A stretch of 64,000 bases of DNA from CAYSYY01 sp964576115 [NCBI: uncultured Gemmatimonadota bacterium] (GTDB lineage: Bacteria; Blakebacterota; Blakebacteria; Blakebacterales): assembly GCA_964576115.1 (NCBI GenBank), contig CAZNUA010000015.1:5300-69299 (forward strand), read 5' to 3'. The number at the start of each line of letters is the position of its first letter. The stretch's first letter is position 1. The notes below the pieces were generated by a model that did no database searches, was not told the DNA's origin, and was given only the letters and a program-made list of their open reading frames with translations. Both the position numbers and the translations under genes were made by a program. This document shows positions 58,547-64,000 of the stretch, piece after piece.

Positions 58547-60967
58547 ATGCCCGATCAACCGGTTGAACTCACTCCCGATCAGCTGCGTATCCATTGCGAT
58601 CCGATGGTGTTCGACGTCGAGAGCACGGCTGAAATGGAACCCGATGTGGGAATTATCGGTCAGCCCCGTGCCGCCCGGGCGATCGAATTCTCCCTGGGAG
58701 TCGCCGCCGACGGATACAACCTCTACGTCGCCGGCGAATCGGGGACCGGCCGGAACACGGCAGTGGAGATCGCCGTTCGACGGGCGGCCGAGAACAGACC
58801 GACCCCCAACGACTGGTGCTACGTGCACAATTTCGACCGCCCCGATGCTCCCCGTGCCCTCTCCCTGCCGGCCGGGATGGGCTGCGAGCTCGAAACCGGG
58901 ATGACCGAACTGGTCGAAGAACTCAAAGAAGAAATACCCAAAGCTTTCGAAGGTCGTGTCTACGAGGAACGACGGGCACACCTGATCAAGGACCTGAGCG
59001 AGAAGCGCGACGAGCTCTTTGCACGCTTCAAGGCCGAAGCCGACGAACGCGGTTTCAGTGTCGAACAGTCAGGGGGAGGCATCCTGACCCTGCCGACCCG
59101 CGACGGCAAGCCGATGTCGAGCCAGGACTGGGAGGAGCTCTCTCCGGAAGAGAAGGAGGACCTGGAAAAGCGCCAGGAGGACCTGCAAAAGGTCATGCGC
59201 GACATCACTCGCCAGGTCCGCGATCTGGAAAAAACAGCCAAGGCCAAGCTTAACGATCTGGAAAGGGTCATCGCCACGGTGCCGGTCGCCAATGCGATCG
59301 ATGAGATGAAGGAGCGCTTTCACTCCCACCGGGAGGTACTGACCTATCTCGACGAAGTCAAAGAGGATATCCTCGCCCATCTCGATGACTTCAAACCCGA
59401 GGACGAACAGCAGGGACCGATCCCGGGCATGCGGATGCCCCCGAGCGAAGATCGCCTGCTGCGCTTCTCGGTCAACGTCATCGTGGATCACGGCTGCACC
59501 GACGGAACGCCGGTCGTGATCGAATCAAATCCTTCCTTTTACAACCTGATCGGCCGGCTCGAATACCGCTCGACGATGGGCACCATGACGACCGACTTCA
59601 CCATGATCAAGGCCGGCGCCCTGCACCGCGCCAACGGGGGGTACCTGGTGGTGCAGGCCCTCGACGTGCTGCGCAACCCGATGTCGTGGGAGGCTCTGAA
59701 GCGGGCCATCCGCAACCGCGAGGTCGTGCTGGAGGATCTGAACGAGCAGTATCGGGTCATACAGACCCAGGGTCTCAAACCCGAACCGATCCCGCTCGAC
59801 GTGAAAGTGGTCATGGTCGGCTCGCCCCTGATCGGCATGTTGCTCTATGAGTACGAAGAGGACTTCCGCAAACTCTTCAAGGTCAAGGCCGACTTCAGCC
59901 AGATCATGGACCGCGATGACGAAGCGGTGCAGGCGTATGCCGGTTTCATCGCCACCCGCGTCCGGGAAGAGAACCTCCTGCCCTTCGATCGCACCGCCAT
60001 GGCCCGGATCGTGGAGCATGGCGGCCGGATCACCGACGACCAGGGCAAGCTCACCACCCGCTTCATCGAGATCGCCGACCTGCTGCGCGAGTCCAACTAC
60101 TGGGCCGAGCAGGAAAAGGCCGACACCGTTGCGGCCGAGCATGTCAAACGCGCTGTCGAGGAAAAGATCTTTCGCTCCAACCGGATCGAGGAGCGGCTGG
60201 GTGAGCTCATCGAAGAGGGTACGGTCCTGGTGGATACCGAGGGCGAGGAAACCGGCCAGATCAACGGCCTGGCCGTCCTGAGCCTGGGGGATTACGCCTT
60301 CGGCAAACCCTCTCGGCTGACGGCCCGGGTGTACGCCGGCCGCGAAGGGATCATCCAGATCGACCGTGACACCAAAATGGCGGGCCGGATCCACAACAAG
60401 GGAGTGATGATCCTGCAGGGATTCTTTGCCTCCCGCTTCGCCCGCGAGCGACCGACTGCCTTCTCTGCCAGCCTGGTGTTCGAACAGCTCTACGACGGGA
60501 TCGAGGGGGATTCGGCCTCTTCGACCGAACTTTACTGCCTGCTCTCGGCTCTGGCCCGGGTGCCCCTGCGTCAGGACCTGGCCGTGACGGGATCGGTGAA
60601 TCAGCTCGGCGAAGTACAGGCGATCGGCGGAGTCAACGAGAAGATCGAAGGCTGGTACCACACCTGCAAGCTGCGGGGGCTGACCGGCACGCAGGGGGCT
60701 CTCATTCCGGTTGCGAACGTCAAGAACCTCATGCTCAAGGATGAGGTCATCGAGGCGGTCGAAGCCGGACAATTCCACATTTACCCGATCGCCCATATCG
60801 ACCAGGGCATCGAACTGCTGACCGGAATTCCAGCCGGTGAAGCAGGAGAGGATGGTTCCTATCCGGTCGGTTCCATACATTACCGGGTGCAGAAACGTCT
60901 GGAGAACCTGAACCAGGGGATGCTGGAAGCGGCGAGCAGTTCGGCTGAAAACTCCAACAACTCATAG
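58547..60967 (+). CDS. LonB-like ATP-dependent protease (AAA_32 type)
   Basis: 806 aa. The N-terminal AAA_32 region has a P-loop GESGTGRNTAV in which the usual lysine is arginine, a change common in this family; a coiled-coil insert (residues 135-265) and DHGCTDGTPVV, then HRANGGYLVVQA follow. The C-terminal Lon protease domain has the catalytic Ser in EGDSASSTELYC and Lys in GGVNEKIEGWY. It should degrade unfolded or specific proteins, probably in the cytoplasm. The gene before it is a TPR lipoprotein, with no obvious functional link. Confidence 0.92.
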   Translation: MPDQPVELTPDQLRIHCDPMVFDVESTAEMEPDVGIIGQPRAARAIEFSLGVAADGYNLYVAGESGTGRNTAVEIAVRRAAENRPTPNDWCYVHNFDRPDAPRALSLPAGMGCELETGMTELVEELKEEIPKAFEGRVYEERRAHLIKDLSEKRDELFARFKAEADERGFSVEQSGGGILTLPTRDGKPMSSQDWEELSPEEKEDLEKRQEDLQKVMRDITRQVRDLEKTAKAKLNDLERVIATVPVANAIDEMKERFHSHREVLTYLDEVKEDILAHLDDFKPEDEQQGPIPGMRMPPSEDRLLRFSVNVIVDHGCTDGTPVVIESNPSFYNLIGRLEYRSTMGTMTTDFTMIKAGALHRANGGYLVVQALDVLRNPMSWEALKRAIRNREVVLEDLNEQYRVIQTQGLKPEPIPLDVKVVMVGSPLIGMLLYEYEEDFRKLFKVKADFSQIMDRDDEAVQAYAGFIATRVREENLLPFDRTAMARIVEHGGRITDDQGKLTTRFIEIADLLRESNYWAEQEKADTVAAEHVKRAVEEKIFRSNRIEERLGELIEEGTVLVDTEGEETGQINGLAVLSLGDYAFGKPSRLTARVYAGREGIIQIDRDTKMAGRIHNKGVMILQGFFASRFARERPTAFSASLVFEQLYDGIEGDSASSTELYCLLSALARVPLRQDLAVTGSVNQLGEVQAIGGVNEKIEGWYHTCKLRGLTGTQGALIPVANVKNLMLKDEVIEAVEAGQFHIYPIAHIDQGIELLTGIPAGEAGEDGSYPVGSIHYRVQKRLENLNQGMLEAASSSAENSNNS

Positions 60968-60993
60968 GCCGACACCAGGCAGGGAGTAGAACC

Positions 60994-62019
60994 ATGGAAG
61001 ACGGTATTGCTGATATTAACTGGGATGAGCTGACATTTGCCGTTACACCCACCCGATCGATGTTCACCGCCACATGTCCCGAAGGAGGCGAGTGGAGCGA
61101 GGGAGAGCTCGTTCCCTGGGGTCCGATCACCCTCTCGCCCGCAGCCTGCGTCCTGAATTACGGCCAGGGGCTTTTCGAGGGCATGAAGGCGCATCGCTCC
61201 ATCAACGACAACATCATCCTCTTCCGGCCCCAGGAGAACGCCCGCCGCGTCAATACCGGCTGCCGCCGACTCTGCATGCCGGACGTACCCGAGGAACTCT
61301 TTCTCGAGGCGGTCAGGATGGTGGTACGCGACAACGCCGACTACGTTCCCCCTCACGGCAAGGGGGCCCTGTATCTGCGCCCGCTCGTGTTCGGTTCAGG
61401 ACCAGTCCTGGGAGTCAAGCCGGCACCCGAATACACCTTTCTGATCTACGTCTCGCCGGTTGGTCCCTATTTCAAAGCCGGATTCTCGGGTATCCACCTC
61501 AAGGTCACTGACAGCTTCCACCGGGCCGCCCAGTATGGCACCGGGGGCGTAAAGGCGATCGGCAATTACGCCGGGGGCATGCTGCCCGCCCGCGAAGTCA
61601 AGGCCGAGGGATTCGCCGAGGTCGTCTACCTCGACGCCCGCCGGGAGCAGTATCTCGAGGAGGTCGGCGCCGCCAACTTCTTCCTGATCAAAGGCGACGA
61701 GCTGGCCACCCCCGAACTCGACGGCTCGATCCTGCCCGGGATCACCCGCAAGTCGATTCTCGAACTGGCCGTCAAGGAATTCGGTTTCACGGCCGTGGAG
61801 CGCCAGGTCCACGTCGACGAGATCTTTGAAGCCGACGAGGCCTTCTGCGCCGGCACGGCGGCGGTGATCACACCGATCCTCTCGATGACCTATCACGACC
61901 GCCGGGTGGAGTTTGGCGGGGGCGAGGTCGGTCCGAAGACGCGCGAGCTGTACGACGCTCTGACCGGAATCGTCGCCGAGAAACGGGACGATCCCTACGG
62001 CTGGATCGAGGTTCTCTGA
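60994..62019 (+). CDS. ilvE: Branched-chain amino acid aminotransferase
   Basis: 341 aa, the family size. It transfers the amino group between glutamate and branched-chain keto acids. The PLP lysine lies in GTGGVKAIGNYAGG, and LNYGQGLFEGMKAHR, YLRPLVFGSGPVLGV and LPGITRKSILELA are family signatures. A GGGAG lies upstream. A strong terminator follows directly (62054-62086). It starts 26 nt after the Lon-like gene, on the same strand. Confidence 0.95.
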   Translation: MEDGIADINWDELTFAVTPTRSMFTATCPEGGEWSEGELVPWGPITLSPAACVLNYGQGLFEGMKAHRSINDNIILFRPQENARRVNTGCRRLCMPDVPEELFLEAVRMVVRDNADYVPPHGKGALYLRPLVFGSGPVLGVKPAPEYTFLIYVSPVGPYFKAGFSGIHLKVTDSFHRAAQYGTGGVKAIGNYAGGMLPAREVKAEGFAEVVYLDARREQYLEEVGAANFFLIKGDELATPELDGSILPGITRKSILELAVKEFGFTAVERQVHVDEIFEADEAFCAGTAAVITPILSMTYHDRRVEFGGGEVGPKTRELYDALTGIVAEKRDDPYGWIEVL

Positions 62020-62053
62020 TCTGATCTTCCCCGCAAAGAACTACCAGTGATAA

Positions 62054-62086
62054 CGCCCGTCCGGTCACAACCGGGCGGGCGTTTTT
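62054..62086 (+). terminator. Rho-independent terminator after ilvE
   Basis: CGCCCGTCCGGT (62054-62065) and ACCGGGCGGGCG (62070-62081) form a 12-bp stem with one G-T pair and a CACA loop, followed by TTTTT at 62082-62086. It is 34 nt after the ilvE stop. Confidence 0.9.
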
Positions 62087-62129
62087 CTTCCGACGCCGGA
62101 CCGATCTTCTCTGTCCGGCCGGTCCGGGG

Positions 62130-62825
62130 CTACAGAACCTTCCGGAGCACGGCCGCGACCAGGATCTCGGTCGAGTCGAAGACCGGCCGATCGGGGATGT
62201 CGTTCACGCCGATGACCAGCGGGATCTCGGTGCAACCCAGGATGATCCCCTCGGCTCCCCGTTGCCTTAAATCCTCCACGACCTCGAGAGCGGCCCGTTT
62301 CGCTTCGGTCGGACGCTGACCGGCTTCGCCCTTGACGGTGTAGATGGACCGGTGTACGGCGTCCTGCCCCTTCTCGTCGGGCACGATCAGTTCGATCTCA
62401 TCCGACCAGCGTTCGTAGACTCCGCTGCGGGCGGTCCCGGTCGTGGCCAGCAGACCGACCCGTCTGAGGCCCTGCCGACGCACCTCCGCAAAAACCTCGG
62501 CGATCATGTTCAGAAAAGGAATGTCGATCCGGGCGGCGACCTCATCGTACCAGTGATGGGCGCTGTTGCAGGGCATGGCCAGCAGGCCGGCGCCGGCGGC
62601 TTCGAGCCGCCGGGCCGAGGCGAGCATGGCCTCCCGGACTCCCGGAGATCCTGAAAGTATCGCTTCAGTCCGGTCGGGAGTGCCTGACTGGGAATCGATG
62701 ATGACGTGCAGGTGATCCTGATCGTACCCGGCCGGAGTACGGGCGGTCAGGCGGGCATAAAACTCCACCGTCGCCTCGGGGCCCATGCCCCCGATCACGC
62801 CGACGATCGGGCGGATACCGGTCAC
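62130..62825 (-). CDS. Aspartate/glutamate racemase family protein
   Basis: 231 aa. The two catalytic cysteines are in MPCNSAH (about residue 88) and GCTEIPLVI (about residue 200), each in the family context, with the opening IGGMGPEATVEFYARL. It most resembles RacX/YgeA-type aspartate or broad amino acid racemases. It supplies D-amino acids by two-base proton exchange. It overlaps the SAM hydrolase gene by 4 nt, an unusual partner. Confidence 0.92.
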   Translation of the reverse strand: MTGIRPIVGVIGGMGPEATVEFYARLTARTPAGYDQDHLHVIIDSQSGTPDRTEAILSGSPGVREAMLASARRLEAAGAGLLAMPCNSAHHWYDEVAARIDIPFLNMIAEVFAEVRRQGLRRVGLLATTGTARSGVYERWSDEIELIVPDEKGQDAVHRSIYTVKGEAGQRPTEAKRAALEVVEDLRQRGAEGIILGCTEIPLVIGVNDIPDRPVFDSTEILVAAVLRKVL

Positions 62826-63706
62826 GGGTTGTCTCCCTCATAGCGGCCGGTGCCCGGCGCGGCCTCTCCGACCTCAACCACGACCGGCGTTCCCCGCTCG
62901 ACTCCGAGAATCTGGGCTGCACTGCCGCCGTTGACGGCGATCTCGAGCAGGCCCCCGCTCCCTTCGATCACCGCCGCCTCACCGCGTGGTACGGCCGAGT
63001 AGGAACCGCGCAGCCCGGTAACGCGCAGGGGCCCGGCTTCGGGCTCGAGCACGAGAGTCAGCGGCGCCTGCTGATCGAGAACCGCTTCGGGCAGGATCCC
63101 CGCCTCGATGGTGGTGATGCAGTTACCGAAGGTGTCGATGTGGACGATACGTCCCTCGCTCTTTTTCTCCCCCGGCTGGCGGAGCAGTTCCAGAACCGGT
63201 CCCCCCTCGAGTTCCCCCTCCGGTTCGAAACCGGGATCGAGTTCGGAGCCGAGTTCGGCCGGATCGACGCCCCGGGCCAGGAAGGCCCCGACCGGGGCGA
63301 AGATGTCCCGGCCGTGGAAGGTGGCGCTGACCGGATCGAGGTGAAAACGTTCGTCCTCCAGACTCCAGGCTCCGACATCTTCACCCGCCTCTTCGAGCTC
63401 GCGCAGCACCCAGGCGAGCACCCCGTTGTCCGGAGCCACGAAGAACTGCCCCACCCCCCTGACCGCGATCGCCTTGCGGCGCCCTCCCACGCCGGGATCA
63501 ACGACCGCCACATGGACGGTCCCCGGCGGGAAATAGAGCCAGGCGTTGCGGAGCACATAGGCGGCATGCACGATGTCGCCCGGCGGGATACCGTGAGCCA
63601 GATCGATGATGCCCGCCTCGGGAGCGATGCCGTGGATCACTCCCTTCATCACGCCGGTGAAACCGTCGGCATCGCGGAAGTCGGTCGTCAGAGTGATGAC
63701 AGGCAT
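62822..63706 (-). CDS. SAM hydroxide adenosyltransferase (DUF62/SAM hydrolase) family protein
   Basis: 294 aa from ATG 63706 (MPVITLTTDF). It hydrolyses S-adenosylmethionine to adenosine and methionine in characterised relatives. The family signatures are TDFRDADGFTGVMKG, VVDPGVGGRRKAI, APDNGVLAWV, HGRDIFAPVGAFLA, IDTFGNCITTI and the C-terminal RGSYSAV with NGGSAAQILG. It lacks the chlorinase/fluorinase features I would need to call halogenation. No strong ribosome site precedes the start, and the frame upstream of it looks non-coding. Coupled to the racemase gene downstream. Confidence 0.9.
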   Translation of the reverse strand: MPVITLTTDFRDADGFTGVMKGVIHGIAPEAGIIDLAHGIPPGDIVHAAYVLRNAWLYFPPGTVHVAVVDPGVGGRRKAIAVRGVGQFFVAPDNGVLAWVLRELEEAGEDVGAWSLEDERFHLDPVSATFHGRDIFAPVGAFLARGVDPAELGSELDPGFEPEGELEGGPVLELLRQPGEKKSEGRIVHIDTFGNCITTIEAGILPEAVLDQQAPLTLVLEPEAGPLRVTGLRGSYSAVPRGEAAVIEGSGGLLEIAVNGGSAAQILGVERGTPVVVEVGEAAPGTGRYEGDNP

Positions 63707-64000
63707 GAAGCACCGGTCCGGAACGGGTTTAAAAAAGAAGAGCCGGGAACGCCGCCAGTGTACCGACGGCGCCCCGGCCCCTGCAAGTCCCGCCCTGCTG
63801 TGGGGTGACAGGACCGGACACATGCACATCTGTAAGGTCGCAGAAAGACAAGCGCACATATCATGCCAATTGTCGGGGGCGGTGATCCAGCCACAGCAGA
63901 ATTTCTCTATCTCATTGTTTCTGAACAAGATAGCCATTCATGCCGCTGACCATCCAGGCACCCGGCCGGATCCGATACGTGTCGTGAAATCCCTTCGCCG
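63707..64000. other. Terminal intergenic region, 294 bp, no gene seen
   Basis: Upstream of the SAM hydrolase gene to the window edge. I saw no coding frame with family resemblance, no tRNA cloverleaf pattern and no strong hairpin. It should carry the promoter of the SAM hydrolase and racemase pair, and perhaps that of a gene beyond the window. Confidence 0.4.

Noticed and set aside
62822-63706. A fluorinase or chlorinase assignment for the SAM hydrolase family protein
   Set aside because: Only the shared SAM-hydrolase signatures are visible and no halide-specific loop could be identified.
1-64000. CRISPR arrays
   Set aside because: No evenly spaced direct repeats of 25-40 bases were seen. 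The recurring 12-mer is too short and is scattered.
1-64000. tRNA, rRNA or tmRNA genes
   Set aside because: No cloverleaf-compatible GTTCRAATC-type stretch or rRNA-like sequence was found in the intergenic regions.

Overview
A 64 kb GC-rich bacterial chromosome segment with tightly packed genes and many ATGA stop/start overlaps. It has no rRNA, tRNA or ribosomal protein gene that I could find, so taxonomy rests on gene content. The cell envelope is Gram-negative: a TonB-type plug/barrel protein, a DUF5916 outer-membrane barrel protein and many lipoboxes. An ADOP-type duplicated permease, a GWxTD-like lipoprotein, FG-GAP repeat proteins, M28/M1/S9 secreted peptidases and paired BlaI/M56 regulators are typical of the FCB-group and neighbouring lineages (Gemmatimonadota, Latescibacterota, Krumholzibacteriota, Eisenbacteria) and of Acidobacteriota. 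I infer a heterotrophic, protein- and peptide-degrading member of one of these, most likely from an uncultured genome.

Layout. 0-5.2 kb: a DUF234-type ATPase cut by the window start, a DUF5916 outer-membrane protein, and a BlaI/M56 pair whose C-terminal HEAT repeats are frameshifted. 5.3-12 kb: NikR, an ornithine cyclodeaminase family enzyme, a membrane protein with a histidine phospho-acceptor domain but no kinase domain, a lipoprotein M28 peptidase, a lipoprotein aldose epimerase and adenosine deaminase. 12-18.4 kb: thiE-thiM, a second M28 peptidase, an ATP/ADP-translocase-like carrier and a Tat-exported SDR protein. 18.4-29.1 kb: a methyltransferase/SpoIIE-phosphatase operon, a small acidic-tailed membrane protein with a lysoplasmalogenase, a coupled GWxTD lipoprotein and FG-GAP/thioredoxin fusion, and an ADOP permease.

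29.2-37.7 kb: an apparent operon of M1 peptidase, small barrel protein and TonB-plug receptor, then an MFS carrier, a 154-bp near-perfect palindromic element, a beta-propeller lipoprotein and a DUF4143 ATPase. 37.9-45.5 kb: a secreted papain-like protease, a membrane esterase with charge-block insertions, an aldo/keto reductase and a coupled pair of alanine-dehydrogenase-like enzyme and CoA-transferase. 45.5-53.6 kb: a znuABC-type metal importer, a D-cysteine desulfhydrase-like enzyme, a Tat-exported class V aminotransferase-like protein, a flavin-type protein coupled to a ClC-CBS-TrkA_C transporter, and a DUF1858 protein. 53.9-64 kb: an S9 peptidase, a small secreted protein, a second kinase-less phospho-acceptor protein, a TPR lipoprotein, a LonB-like protease, IlvE with a strong terminator, and a coupled Asp/Glu racemase and SAM hydrolase pair.

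Most of the window is ordinary metabolism and secreted proteolysis. The signals most worth following are the dispersed palindromic element and its 12-mer end sequence found at three intergenic sites, the two phospho-acceptor proteins without ATPase domains, the GWxTD plus FG-GAP/TlpA pair, the divergent alanine-dehydrogenase/CoA-transferase pair, and a 17-bp motif shared by blaI and the DUF5916 gene.
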